DNA of 64,000 nt from Flavobacterium sp. LHD-85 (lineage in GTDB: Bacteria > Bacteroidota > Bacteroidia > Flavobacteriales > Flavobacteriaceae). A program made the position numbers and the translations under genes. A model generated the notes under the pieces. It saw nothing but the letters and a program-made list of their open reading frames with translations, was not told where the DNA came from and ran no database searches. The DNA lies in contig NZ_JAVFVR010000010.1 of NCBI RefSeq assembly GCF_030929595.1, positions 1-64,000 on the forward strand, read 5' to 3'. This document shows positions 24,787-34,726 of the stretch, piece after piece (positions within the stretch are counted from its first letter, which is position 1; each line of letters opens with the position of its first letter).

Positions 24787-25917
24787 TTATTGTTCGTCGT
24801 TATTCATAGCTGACATTAAAAGTGTATAAGCATTCTTAATGATCACTTTTGAGGAACTTGAAATTGCATCAGAAGTGATTTGCGAATAACCTTCATTTTT
24901 AACGCCAGATTTAATTTCATTCATTTGAAACTGATTATCTCCAATATCCGTAAACACATAAAACTTTCCTTCCCAACGCACCACAGCATCTTCTGGAACA
25001 GTCAATGCTTTTTGGTTTTCAATTTCCACTTCGGCATTTACAAAAAGTCCTGGCAAAAGTTCTGGATTATAACTATTTACTTTACAAATAATTTCTGCTG
25101 CACGATCTCCATTCAAACTTTGATTTATAAAAGCAATTTTAGCAGGATATTTTTTAGCATCTGAAGCATTTGTATATGCCATAACGGTTTGACCAATTGA
25201 AAGAGAAGTTACGTCTTTTTCGAAGGCGTTTAAAGTCAAAACAACATCTCTTTTATCAATTAATTCGAAAAGCATATCTGTCGGATTTACATATTTTCCG
25301 ATGTTGACATTTACTTTAGAAACCAGACCATTTATTGGCGAAATCACGCGAATAGTTTTGCTTATATTTCCAACATTCAACGCTTTGGCATTAATTCCTA
25401 ATAGATTTAATTTTTGTTCCAAAGAAGACATTGTAATTCGTTGTGTTCTCATTTCGGTCGTAATTTGTTCCAAAACTTTATCACTTGCCGCTTTGTTCAA
25501 ATTCAATTCTTTTTGTCTCTTGTGTTCACTTTGAGCCAATTCGAATTTCTCTTTTGCCATCAGATAATTTTGCTGTAATTCGATAAACTGCATATCTTCT
25601 AAAACAGCCAAAACTTGACCTTTCTGAACATTCATTCCGGCAATAAGATTCGTGCTTTTAACATACCCCCCTAATGGAACACTAATACTGATTACACTCT
25701 TTGGCGGAACTGTTACTGTACCTTGAAGCTGTAAAATCTCCTTTACATTCTTCACGGTCGGATTACCGCTTTCTAAACCAGCATTTTTAACTTGTTCAGT
25801 GCTTAATTTAATGATACCAATGCTTTTAGTTTCAGCATTTTTAGTTTCCTCGTTTTTCTTATTTCCGCAAGAAATTAGAAATATAGCGCTTATGAACGCT
25901 GCAATATATTTTTTCAT
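24787..25917 (-). CDS. RND periplasmic adaptor, lipoprotein (second metal-efflux system)
   Basis: A 376-residue membrane-fusion protein. The leader MKKYIAAFISAIFLISC gives a lipobox with Cys17 (LISCGNK). It continues with TVPPKSVISISVPLGGYVKSTNLIAGMNVQKGQVLAVLEDMQFIELQQ (first lipoyl half), a helical hairpin (about 110-165) and a VISPINGLVSKVNVNIGKYVNP second half. It is encoded immediately after the RND-TolC fusion gene (1-base gap, minus strand), an inverted gene order compared with the first system at 5178-10627. Confidence 0.92.
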   Translation of the reverse strand: MKKYIAAFISAIFLISCGNKKNEETKNAETKSIGIIKLSTEQVKNAGLESGNPTVKNVKEILQLQGTVTVPPKSVISISVPLGGYVKSTNLIAGMNVQKGQVLAVLEDMQFIELQQNYLMAKEKFELAQSEHKRQKELNLNKAASDKVLEQITTEMRTQRITMSSLEQKLNLLGINAKALNVGNISKTIRVISPINGLVSKVNVNIGKYVNPTDMLFELIDKRDVVLTLNAFEKDVTSLSIGQTVMAYTNASDAKKYPAKIAFINQSLNGDRAAEIICKVNSYNPELLPGLFVNAEVEIENQKALTVPEDAVVRWEGKFYVFTDIGDNQFQMNEIKSGVKNEGYSQITSDAISSSSKVIIKNAYTLLMSAMNNDEQ

Positions 25918-25918
25918 T

Positions 25919-28900
25919 TTAAATATTATTAAGATTCTGTAGTGTCACAACCGCTTTATTGTAAGCATTAAGCGCGTCTAAATATTCACTTTTAATTGTA
26001 ATAGCCTGATTGACTACTAAAACCCATTGCAGATAATCTATATCTCCATTTTGCAGCTGACTGCTTGAAGCTTCGATAATGGTCTGAGCATTTTTTAATC
26101 CGTCAGTTTCATAATATTGAAGGCTTTCTTGGTATTTTTTCAATTCCCGATCAGCATTTTCAATGTTCGTTTTTACCTCTATTTTAGCCGCTTCAGAAAG
26201 TTCAACAAAGCTTTCGTATTCGGCTTTTGCTGCTCTTTTTCGTTGTGACTGGCTTGTGAAGAATATCGGAATTGAAAGCCCTGCATTTACATAATTAAAT
26301 CTTTGCCTACTACTATAATAAACATCCTGACCTGAAGCGTTAGTTTGAGTTCCGATAATGCTCAAATTGTTATACCCTAAAGTAATTTCCGGAAGCAACT
26401 TCGCTCCTTCCGTTTTCCATCTGTACTTAGCCGCTTCCGATTCAAACTGGGAACGCTGAACTGTTGGAAGATTCTCCGCTTTTAAATTTTCGATAGACGA
26501 ACGATTTAAAACCGCTTTTAAATTCATCTTTTTTGGAGTGTGCTCCACTTTATCTTGAAGAATCGCATTGAACGAATTCAAAGCAATTTCAATATCTCTA
26601 TTGACCATTACAAGCTGATTGCTGTAAAATTGTCTCGCAGATTGCGAAGCGCTTTTTTCTAAAACATTTGCCTCGCCAGCTTTAAACCTTAAATCTGATT
26701 TTTTCTCCATAATCCTGTAGATAGAATCAGCGTAAACTAGAAGTTCTTTTTTGCTGTTTAGCCATAAATAATCGTAGTAAATATTTCGAACACGAGTTTT
26801 TATTTCTTGTGATGTCAACTGCACTTCAGCTTTAGCTTTGTTGAAATCAGCTTTTAAAGCTTTTTTCTGGTTGCTATAAACCGTTGGAAAAGCAAAAGTC
26901 TGGCTGATTCCAAAACGAGTATCATTCTGCGCGCTATTAAACTGTCCGTAATCGGCGTCGATTTGTGTCTGCGGAAAATTATATCCCGTTTTTTGCAGAT
27001 GGCTTTTAGACTGTTCGTTTAATTTAGCCGATTTAATGGTTCTGTTATTTTGAATCGCAATTGAAATGGATTCGTCAAGCGAAATTGGTAATTCTTGCGC
27101 TTTTGCCATATTACCAATAAAAAGAACGCTTAATAAAATGGTTAGATTGTTCATGTGTTTTTTTCTTTTTTTAGAAAATCCTTTTGCGTGATAGGTCATT
27201 AAATAAATGGCTGGAAGTACAAAAAGCGTTAAAAGAGTTGCTGTAACCAATCCGCCAATAACCACGGTTGCCAGCGGTCGCTGCACCTCTGCTCCCGCAC
27301 CATTACTCAAAGCCATCGGAAGAAATCCTAGCGAAGCCACGGCCGCCGTCATTAAAACGGGACGCAATCTGTTTTTTGTTCCTAATAAAATAATCTGAAA
27401 AGGATCTGTTATTTCTCCTTGTTTCTGAATTCGATTAAATTCGGATATTAAAACAATTCCGTTTAAAACTGCAACACCAAAAAGTGCAATAAATCCAACT
27501 CCTGCAGAAATACTAAAAGGCATATCTCTCAGAACTAATGCAAAGACACCTCCAATTGCAGACAACGGAATTGCCGTAAAAATGATAATTCCCTCTTTAA
27601 AAGATCTAAAAGCAAAATACAACAAAGCAAAAATCATCAATAAAGCCGCAGGAACAGCAACTCCCAATCTTGCTTTTGCTTGCTGCAAATTCTCAAAAGC
27701 ACCTCCATAAGTAATATAATAGCCTGGATCAAATTTGATTTGCTGATTCACTTTTTTCTGCAATTCTTCAACAATCGATTGAACGTCTCTACCTCGAACA
27801 TTAAATCCAACAATGATTCTTCGTTTTGCATTTTCTCTCTGAATCTGATTTGGACCTTCCACTTCATCTACATTTGCTACTTGATAAAGCGGAATCTGCA
27901 TTCCTGAAGGCGTTGCAATCAAAAGGTTTCGAACATCTTCAATCCCTTTTCTTCCATTGTCCTCCACACGAACGACCATATCAAAACGTTTTTCACCTTC
28001 ATAAATACTTCCGGCAACAGCACCTGCAAAAGCGGCATTAATTGTTGTGTTTACATCAGCCACACGTAAACCGTATTTCGCCATTTCTGCCCAATTGTAA
28101 TCAATTACGATTTGTGGCATTCCAGTTACTTTTTCTACGTACAAATCGGCCGCACCTTCAACGGTTTTACTGATTGCTCCCAGTTTTTCAGCATATTCAG
28201 AAAGCTTCTGCAGATCTTCTCCGTAAATTTTACAAACCAAATCTTGTTTTGCTCCTGTCATTAATTCGTTAAAACGCATTTGAACAGGAAACTGAAACCC
28301 TGTAGTAACTCCAGGAGCGATTCGTTTAACTGTTTTGGTCATTTTATCAGCCAATTCAGGAAACGAAGAAGCGCTTGTCCATTCAGATTTGTCTTTTAAA
28401 ACAATAATCATATCTCCACCTTCAATTGGCATTGGATCGGTCGGAATTTCTGCGCTTCCAATTCTAGAAACTACCTGCTGTACCTCGGGATATTCTCTCT
28501 TTAATTCTTTAGAAATTTTGGTAATTGTTTCTGTTGTCGTAGAAAGATTGGTTCCTAAAAGCAAACGGGTTTCAACGGCGAAATCTCCTTCTTCTAATTG
28601 CGGAATAAACTCTCCGCCCATTCTTCCGAATAATAAAACTGCTATTCCGAAAAGTACAAATGCTCCAATTACAATTGCTTTTCTAATTCTTAAAGCTTTT
28701 GCCAGCCAGCCTTCATAAGCATTTTCTAATCTTTCCATAATCCGATCAGAAAGATTCTTTTTATGGCTGATCTTTTTGCTTAAGAATAAAGCGCTAACCA
28801 TTGGTACATAAGTCAATGACAAAATGAAAGCTCCTAAAATGGCAAAAGCAACAGTTTGCGCCATTGGCTTGAACATTTTACCTTCAATTCCCTGCAAAGA

Positions 28901-30295
28901 AAGAATTGGCAAATACACAATTAGAATAATGATTTGTCCAAACACTGCTGCATTCATCATACGCGCTGCCGAGCCTGTAACCTCTTTATCCATTTCTTCT
29001 TGTGAAATATCATTTACTGCTTTATATTTTTTAGAACTGTGAAGATGGTGCAGAATGGCTTCAACAATAATTACTGCTCCGTCTACAATTAATCCAAAAT
29101 CTAATGCACCGAGACTCATTAAGTTTCCGCTTACGCCAAAAGTATTCATCATAATAATGGCAAAAAGCATCGCTAACGGAATTACAGAAGCTACAATAAA
29201 ACCTGCTCTAAGATTTCCGAGGAATAAAACCAAAATAAGAACAACGATTAGTGCCCCTTCAATCAAGTTTTTTTCGACAGTTCCAATGGCGTTATCAACC
29301 ATTTTAGTTCTGTCCAAGAAAGGTTCAATTTTTAAACCTTCAGGAAGAATTTTTTCGATTTGAGCAATTTTGTCTTTTACATTGACAATAACATTATTGG
29401 CATTCTCCCCTTTCAGCATCATTACGATTCCGCCGACAGATTCTCCGTATTCGTCTGTTGTTAAAGCACCGTAACGAATCGCAGAAGAAATCTTAACATC
29501 GGCAACATCTTTTACCAGAATCGGAAGTCCGCCTTGGGTACTTTTAACCACAATATTTTCAATGTCTTTAATGCTTTTAGCTAAACCAGTACTTCTAATG
29601 TAAGAAACCGTTGGGCCTTTCTCAATATAGGCACCTCCCGTATTTTCATTACTACTATTTAAAGCGGTAAAAACTTCACTTATCGTTAAATTCTGAGCTT
29701 TTAATCGGGCTGGATTTACAGCAATTTCATACTGCTTTAATTTTCCTCCAAAAGTAGAAACATCGGCAATTCCTTGCGTTCCCAAAAGCTGTCTTCTGAC
29801 GGTCCAATCCTGAATTGTTCTTAAATCTTCTAAGGAATATTTTTCTTCGTAACCTGGTTTTGGTTTTAAAACATATTGATAGATTTCTCCTAAACCAGTT
29901 GTTACAGGCGCCATTTCAGGCGAATTGGCATTTCGGTCAATTTCAACCTGCTGCAATCTTTCGGCAATTTGCTGACGCGCCCAATATACATCTGCATCGT
30001 CTTCAAAAACAACACTTACCAGCGAAAGTCCGAAACGGGAAATACTTCTGCTTTCCTTCAAATTTGGAATATTACTGATTGCTTGTTCAATCGGAAATGT
30101 TATTAATCTCTCTACATCTTCCGCGCCAAGCGAAGGGGCTGTTGTGATAATTTGAACCTGATTATTTGTGATGTCCGGCACAGCATCAATTGGCAATTGG
30201 GTAACCTCATACACACCGTAGATAATCCACAGCAGTGTAAAGATTCCAATTGCCAGTTTGTTCTTAACTGAGAACTGAATTACTTTATTAAGCAT
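25919..30295 (-). CDS. CusA/CzcA-family RND efflux pump fused to a TolC channel domain
   Basis: A 1458-residue fusion. Residues 1 to about 1035 form a complete HME-RND pump, with TM4 reading LGALDFGLIVDGAVIIVE (divalent-metal type signature). After the last RND helix and a basic stretch (FSKKRKKH), residue M1048 begins a sequence that looks exactly like a Sec signal peptide, MNNLTILLSVLFIGNMAKA followed by QELP. Residues 1067-1458 are a TolC-family outer-membrane channel. Such fusions occur in Bacteroidota. Signal peptidase could separate the two parts at A1066. Upstream are a small companion protein and an HxlR regulator; the adaptor gene follows. Confidence 0.93.
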   Translation of the reverse strand: MLNKVIQFSVKNKLAIGIFTLLWIIYGVYEVTQLPIDAVPDITNNQVQIITTAPSLGAEDVERLITFPIEQAISNIPNLKESRSISRFGLSLVSVVFEDDADVYWARQQIAERLQQVEIDRNANSPEMAPVTTGLGEIYQYVLKPKPGYEEKYSLEDLRTIQDWTVRRQLLGTQGIADVSTFGGKLKQYEIAVNPARLKAQNLTISEVFTALNSSNENTGGAYIEKGPTVSYIRSTGLAKSIKDIENIVVKSTQGGLPILVKDVADVKISSAIRYGALTTDEYGESVGGIVMMLKGENANNVIVNVKDKIAQIEKILPEGLKIEPFLDRTKMVDNAIGTVEKNLIEGALIVVLILVLFLGNLRAGFIVASVIPLAMLFAIIMMNTFGVSGNLMSLGALDFGLIVDGAVIIVEAILHHLHSSKKYKAVNDISQEEMDKEVTGSAARMMNAAVFGQIIILIVYLPILSLQGIEGKMFKPMAQTVAFAILGAFILSLTYVPMVSALFLSKKISHKKNLSDRIMERLENAYEGWLAKALRIRKAIVIGAFVLFGIAVLLFGRMGGEFIPQLEEGDFAVETRLLLGTNLSTTTETITKISKELKREYPEVQQVVSRIGSAEIPTDPMPIEGGDMIIVLKDKSEWTSASSFPELADKMTKTVKRIAPGVTTGFQFPVQMRFNELMTGAKQDLVCKIYGEDLQKLSEYAEKLGAISKTVEGAADLYVEKVTGMPQIVIDYNWAEMAKYGLRVADVNTTINAAFAGAVAGSIYEGEKRFDMVVRVEDNGRKGIEDVRNLLIATPSGMQIPLYQVANVDEVEGPNQIQRENAKRRIIVGFNVRGRDVQSIVEELQKKVNQQIKFDPGYYITYGGAFENLQQAKARLGVAVPAALLMIFALLYFAFRSFKEGIIIFTAIPLSAIGGVFALVLRDMPFSISAGVGFIALFGVAVLNGIVLISEFNRIQKQGEITDPFQIILLGTKNRLRPVLMTAAVASLGFLPMALSNGAGAEVQRPLATVVIGGLVTATLLTLFVLPAIYLMTYHAKGFSKKRKKHMNNLTILLSVLFIGNMAKAQELPISLDESISIAIQNNRTIKSAKLNEQSKSHLQKTGYNFPQTQIDADYGQFNSAQNDTRFGISQTFAFPTVYSNQKKALKADFNKAKAEVQLTSQEIKTRVRNIYYDYLWLNSKKELLVYADSIYRIMEKKSDLRFKAGEANVLEKSASQSARQFYSNQLVMVNRDIEIALNSFNAILQDKVEHTPKKMNLKAVLNRSSIENLKAENLPTVQRSQFESEAAKYRWKTEGAKLLPEITLGYNNLSIIGTQTNASGQDVYYSSRQRFNYVNAGLSIPIFFTSQSQRKRAAKAEYESFVELSEAAKIEVKTNIENADRELKKYQESLQYYETDGLKNAQTIIEASSSQLQNGDIDYLQWVLVVNQAITIKSEYLDALNAYNKAVVTLQNLNNI

Positions 30296-30375
30296 AATGT
30301 ATTAATTAGAAAATAATAAATGAGCAACCGAAAACATTGCGTTTCAGTCGCTTCAATAAAAATTTTAAAAAATAC

Positions 30376-30756
30376 TTATGCTACCGGAGGTCGGAATAAG
30401 GAAAGTAGATTTGGATCTGAATGAAGATCAGATCTATAAGTTGGTATTTTTAACTGCGGTAATTCTAGATTAAAAGGAATTGGAAGTAAATCTTTGTCGT
30501 CTAAAATAAAAACAAAATGGAAAGTGCTGCTGCTAATTGCTTTAAATGGAAGCTGCATATCGCGATCGTCATCATTATCATTTAAATCTTCTCCCCAATA
30601 ATGCATAGACAAGAAATCTACAAAACTTATATTTTGCAGTTTCTTGTGTTCTTGATAGTGCTCAATCAGTATTGGCAATTTATAAAATTGCTGTACAAAA
30701 CTGCTGTTTGAAGCTATTAGAAAAATAAATATGTAGACAATTTGTTTTCGCACCAT
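30376..30756 (-). CDS. Small exported protein preceding the RND-TolC operon
   Basis: A 126-residue protein with an N-terminal signal peptide (about 1-20, IVYIFIFLIASNSSF). The motif HYQEHKKLQNISFVDFLSMHYWG followed by an acidic stretch DLNDNDDDRDMQLPFK is one I have seen in small proteins beside Bacteroidota metal-efflux operons. The His, Asp and Met content suggests a periplasmic metal-binding or sensing role, but that is inference. It is 80 bp upstream of the fusion gene on the same strand and probably the first gene of the operon. Confidence 0.72.
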   Translation of the reverse strand: MVRKQIVYIFIFLIASNSSFVQQFYKLPILIEHYQEHKKLQNISFVDFLSMHYWGEDLNDNDDDRDMQLPFKAISSSTFHFVFILDDKDLLPIPFNLELPQLKIPTYRSDLHSDPNLLSLFRPPVA

Positions 30757-30828
30757 GCAAACTTAACCCAAATAATATAATTTTCCACTATGAAAAATAG
30801 TTAGAATATATCTTTTAACAATTTAGAA

Positions 30829-31125
30829 TTATTGTGATAATCCTTCCAAATGCTGAAAAACAGGAATTAAAGCTCTTCCTTTTTCCGTCAAATTATATTC
30901 AATATGGAGCGGTTTTAGTTTAATTGTAATTTTTTCCAAAAGCCCTTCTTCTTCCAACTCTTTTAATGCCGTAGCTAAAGATTGCTTATTTGAACCTTGA
31001 ATCTGACGCAGTAAGTTATTAAAACGCAAAGGCGCTTCTACAGCCAGACGAAAAATTTCTGCTTTCCATTTTCCAGATAACATTTTTAAAAGTCTTTGAG
31101 CTGGACAAGTTTCGGTTTCTTCCAT
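30829..31125 (-). CDS. HxlR-family winged-helix transcriptional regulator
   Basis: A 98-residue regulator. CPAQRLLKMLSGKWKAEIFRLAVEAPLRFNNLLRQIQGSNKQSLATALKELEEEGLL is the HxlR (DUF24) winged helix with its characteristic N-terminal Cys (C7), which in several homologues senses thiol-reactive or electrophilic compounds. It is upstream of the metal-efflux operon on the same strand, so may control it, or the divergent membrane protein at 31216, or both. No operator palindrome was recognised in the short gaps. Confidence 0.88.
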   Translation of the reverse strand: MEETETCPAQRLLKMLSGKWKAEIFRLAVEAPLRFNNLLRQIQGSNKQSLATALKELEEEGLLEKITIKLKPLHIEYNLTEKGRALIPVFQHLEGLSQ

Positions 31126-31215
31126 AGTGATTGCGGGTAGTCAAAAAAAATTGACTTATTGTTTTGGAAAGTTTTTTAATTAAAATTTGTTGTAATTCTA
31201 AAGTAAAAATAGAAA

Positions 31216-31464
31216 ATGAAAACAAAGAAAACAAACGAAATGAGTGTTGAAGAACTCTTAAAAATGCAGAAAACAATTCAGTCCACAATTAAGATCCTAA
31301 TTCTAGTTGCCATCATACTTCTACTTCTTATAGTACTACTATTTCTAATGAAAGATTTTTTCATATTAATACTATTTCCTTTTATGATGGCATCTATCAT
31401 GATTATCCATTCTAATTCGCTTAAAGAAATCCAGCACGAAATTGCTTCAAGAGATCTGGAATAA
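31216..31464 (+). CDS. Small membrane protein (two transmembrane helices)
   Basis: An 82-residue protein. After NEMSVEELLKMQKTIQST, two hydrophobic helices (about 26-45 and 48-65) are followed by a charged tail (LKEIQHEIASRDLE). The N-terminal SVEELLK(M/R)QKT pattern resembles small Bacteroidota membrane proteins named redox-active disulfide protein 2, but there is no Cys pair here. Its start is 90 bp from the divergent HxlR gene, so shared control is plausible. Function unknown. Confidence 0.7.
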   Translation: MKTKKTNEMSVEELLKMQKTIQSTIKILILVAIILLLLIVLLFLMKDFFILILFPFMMASIMIIHSNSLKEIQHEIASRDLE

Positions 31465-31571
31465 AAAAACCTCTGATAAATATTCAGTTATAGTTTTTAA
31501 ATTTAATTTTTCTTAACTGAAAGTCTACTAAAAAAAATTAATTTTGGGACCACAATATAAGCCCCAAAATT

Positions 31572-33926
31572 ATGATTATACAAAAAAGAACTTTTTATTT
31601 TTTCTCTCTATTTTTACTTCTTTTCTTCTCACAGCTCAATTACGCTCAACAGCAAAAAACAATCAAAAAGGAAAGCCGAGGAAGATTATTTAATGACACT
31701 ACGGCAACAGACAGTGACTACTTAATGGCAATTGAAAAAGCCAGCGAGGTATTGGAATCTGCCTACAATGACATTGATTTCGCAGGCGATACACGTCATC
31801 TTTTTGGCGATATGAAACGTACTGAAAGCAAGTTAGATTTAATTTTAGCAAGCCTGAAAGGAGCGAATCCGAACGTGCGAAACCAACAAATGTACCGCAT
31901 CGTGCTTCAAGAAATCCAACAGGAACTGGAAGAACAGAACAAAGCAATCAATGACCGAAATTTGAATCTTGAAAACATCAAGAAACGTGTAATTGATCTG
32001 CGCAAAGACAAGACTTTAATCACTTTATTAAAAGATACCATTCGTCGTAAGCAATTCCAGAAAGAATTTGGAAATCTTAGAAAAAGATATGTTGCGACTG
32101 ATAGTCTGATGACTAAAAACCAGACTACTTTAAACAACAAAAAAAGACTTACAGTACAGCGAAAAATCTCGGTTTCTAATGCTTTAGCAACTGTTGAAAG
32201 CAAACTGGAAAAATCTGGAATAAGTATTTTCAAAAAAGAATATCCTTCTTTATGGCAGATTAATGATACCGCTGCGAAGAAAAGGGTAACCCATAACATT
32301 AAAGCAAAGATTATCATTGAAGAAAATGTTGCGGCTTATTACTTAAGCTACAAAGCTGGAGGCCTTATTACTTTATGTTTCTTTATGGGACTTTTGTTTT
32401 GGTATATTTCCCGAAACATCAAATACCTTAAGACAAATGGATATGCCGAAAACCTTTTGCTTTTAAACTTTAAATATCTAAATCGTGGTGCATTACTCCC
32501 TGTTCTGGTTATCGCATTAAATATTGCTGTAGTGACCAATTTGTATGCTCCTGCTCTATTTTTAGAATTAATTCAGCTTTTCTTACTTGGAGTTTTAATA
32601 TTCCTTTTCAAAAATCAATGGTCTGGCGTTGCCATGAGAAATTGGCTTTTCCTTTTAGGATTATTCTTTGCTCTTTGCTTTTTAGACTTATTTATCACAA
32701 TCGGATTATTGCAGCGTTTTGCGTTTGTAGCGATTAATATTTTAGGAATCCGTTACGGTTTAGTTCAGATAAAAACGCTTAAAGAAGAACTTTATATAAA
32801 AGGCTTTTTTAAATGGGCAAGTATCATTTTTATCGGACTGAATATTTTATCTATTCTTTATAACTTATTCGGAAGAGTTTCTCTTTCTAATATGTTAAGT
32901 CTTACCGCTTTTATTTCGCTTACTCAAATTGTTGCTTTAAGTGTTCTTTTGAAGATTATTCTGGAAATTATTTTACTTCAAATTTATACTACTAGAGTAA
33001 AAAGAGGAATTGAAAAAATGTTTGATTACGAAAGTTTATCAGACAACTTGAAAAAACCTTTTATCATTGCAATTAGTTATATGTGGCTAATCGTGATTGC
33101 TTCAAATTTGAATATTTGGGAATCGCTTCGTGCTTCTTTAACTAAATTACTAAGCCATCCGAATACGATTGGAAGTATTACGTTTACATTGGGTAATATC
33201 GTTTTATTTTTCATTATAATCTGGGCAGCGCACCTGCTGCAAAAATATGTTGCTTATTTCTTTGGTGAAATTGATGATGAAAACGAAGAAAACATCAATA
33301 AAAGACAGCACTCAAAATTGCTTATTACAAGATTGGTAGTCCTTATAAGCGGTTACCTTCTTGCTGTTGCGGCGTCTGGAATGCCTTTAGATAAATTGAG
33401 TATTCTTTTAGGTGCATTGGGTGTCGGTGTCGGACTTGGACTTCAAAACATTGTGAACAATTTTGTGTCGGGAATTATCTTGATTTTTGACAAACCAATT
33501 CAGGTTGGCGATGTGGTTGAAATTAGTTCAGAATCTGGCCGTATTAAATCGATGGGATTGCGAACGACTAAAATCAATGCTCCAAACGGTGCTGAAATTA
33601 TTATTCCGAATGGTAACTTATTATCTCAAAATATCACCAATTGGACTTATACCGATAATTTTAAATTGGTTGAAATTACATTTGAAATCAATGGAGAAAC
33701 AATTCCAGAGGAAATTAATACGATAGTAAATGACACACTTTCCAGCCTTCCGTTGGTAAACAATTCAAAACCATCACAAATATATTATAGCTCAATTTCT
33801 GATGGAAAATATAAACTTCTAATCAAGTTCTGGTGCAGTATTTACAGAACCGAAGAAACGATAAGTTCCGCAAGACAAGAGCTTTATGTAAGCTTCAAAA
33901 ATAAAGGCTTGACATTCTCAAGTTAA
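31572..33926 (+). CDS. MscS-family mechanosensitive channel with large N-terminal domain
   Basis: A 784-residue protein. A signal peptide (1-25, ending NYA) is followed by a coiled-coil-rich periplasmic domain (about 40-240), several membrane helices (about 257-545) and the MscS pore/beta region. The last contains LSILLGALGVGVGLGLQNIVNNFVSGIILIFDKPIQVGDVVEI, the Gly/Ala-patterned TM3 and following strand. The layout resembles the larger MscK/YbdG-type channels. It releases solutes during osmotic downshock from the inner membrane. Single gene, with a terminator at 33935. Confidence 0.92.
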   Translation: MIIQKRTFYFFSLFLLLFFSQLNYAQQQKTIKKESRGRLFNDTTATDSDYLMAIEKASEVLESAYNDIDFAGDTRHLFGDMKRTESKLDLILASLKGANPNVRNQQMYRIVLQEIQQELEEQNKAINDRNLNLENIKKRVIDLRKDKTLITLLKDTIRRKQFQKEFGNLRKRYVATDSLMTKNQTTLNNKKRLTVQRKISVSNALATVESKLEKSGISIFKKEYPSLWQINDTAAKKRVTHNIKAKIIIEENVAAYYLSYKAGGLITLCFFMGLLFWYISRNIKYLKTNGYAENLLLLNFKYLNRGALLPVLVIALNIAVVTNLYAPALFLELIQLFLLGVLIFLFKNQWSGVAMRNWLFLLGLFFALCFLDLFITIGLLQRFAFVAINILGIRYGLVQIKTLKEELYIKGFFKWASIIFIGLNILSILYNLFGRVSLSNMLSLTAFISLTQIVALSVLLKIILEIILLQIYTTRVKRGIEKMFDYESLSDNLKKPFIIAISYMWLIVIASNLNIWESLRASLTKLLSHPNTIGSITFTLGNIVLFFIIIWAAHLLQKYVAYFFGEIDDENEENINKRQHSKLLITRLVVLISGYLLAVAASGMPLDKLSILLGALGVGVGLGLQNIVNNFVSGIILIFDKPIQVGDVVEISSESGRIKSMGLRTTKINAPNGAEIIIPNGNLLSQNITNWTYTDNFKLVEITFEINGETIPEEINTIVNDTLSSLPLVNNSKPSQIYYSSISDGKYKLLIKFWCSIYRTEETISSARQELYVSFKNKGLTFSS

Positions 33927-33934
33927 AACACAAA

Positions 33935-33965
33935 AAAAGGCAGTAACGATTTACTGCCTTTTTTA
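33935..33965 (+). terminator. Terminator of the mechanosensitive channel gene
   Basis: Stem AAAAGGCAGTAA/TTACTGCCTTTT (33935-33946 and 33951-33962) then TT, 8 bases after the stop. Confidence 0.85.
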
Positions 33966-34156
33966 TTGCGCAAAACATTCTTTTTTGACTTAAAATATTG
34001 AAATTATTTTCTTACTTTTAAAGTATTGTATTAAATAATAGCACTTTAGTAAAAAACACGTATAAACCCGTGTACCCATAATTTAGTTATAAAGTAATTT
34101 AGCACTGTAATAAAAATACGATCAAAACTAACATTAACTATTAAATCTTAAAAATT

Positions 34157-34714
34157 ATGGAAGAATACATGGGTGTCATTAAAATTTTTGCAGGTAACTT
34201 TGCTCCTAGAGGCTATATGCTTTGTGCTGGGCAATTATTGTCTATTGCTCAATATAGTGCTTTATTCTCAATTTTAGGTACTACTTATGGAGGAAATGGT
34301 ACTACTAACTTTGCTTTACCAAATTTGCAAGGAGTTGTTCCTATTGGACAAGGAACCAATCCTGCAAGCGGAACTTATGCTCTTGGTCAAGCAGCTGGTT
34401 CTCCAACAACAACTATCCTGACAAGCAATATGCCTCCACACGTGCATAGTGGACCTGGTAAAATTTCTGTGAGTGGTTCAAACTCTACAGATGCTGTACC
34501 AGTTGATGGTGCTTCTATTGCGGTTCCAGGATCAATAGTATCTAGAGCATTTTCACCAACTTTAGGTTTTGCAACATCAACTCCAAGTGTAAATTTAACG
34601 AGCAATATTATTACAGCACCAGCTGGTAATGGTCTCCCTATAAACAATATGCAACCTTATTTAGCAATAAATTACATTATTTGTTATGAAGGGATTTTTC
34701 CATCAAGAAATTAA
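34157..34714 (+). CDS. Phage tail-collar domain protein (microcystin-dependent-protein type)
   Basis: A 185-residue protein. MGVIKIFAGNFAPRGYMLCAGQLLSIAQYSALFSILGTTYGGNGTTNFALPNLQG is the Tail Collar (PF07484-like) domain. A Ser/Thr/Pro/Gly-rich region (TSNMPPHVHSG to TSNII) and a QPYLAINYIICYEGIFP end follow, as in MdpB-type proteins. Such proteins are often found in bacterial genomes outside prophages. No other phage gene is nearby. It ends 12 bp from a convergent PRMT-like methyltransferase. No signal peptide, so its secretion, if any, is unexplained. Confidence 0.88.
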   Translation: MEEYMGVIKIFAGNFAPRGYMLCAGQLLSIAQYSALFSILGTTYGGNGTTNFALPNLQGVVPIGQGTNPASGTYALGQAAGSPTTTILTSNMPPHVHSGPGKISVSGSNSTDAVPVDGASIAVPGSIVSRAFSPTLGFATSTPSVNLTSNIITAPAGNGLPINNMQPYLAINYIICYEGIFPSRN

Positions 34715-34726
34715 ATTGCTATAGCA

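Noticed and set aside
24231..31464. Second metal-efflux operon as a copper exporter tied to the nos region.
   Set aside because: The RND TM4 signature is of the divalent-metal type and there is no box or copper motif, so no link to nos can be supported.
34157..34714. Possible prophage, from the tail-collar domain.
   Set aside because: No integrase, capsid, portal or lysis genes are near; such collar-domain genes are common outside phages.
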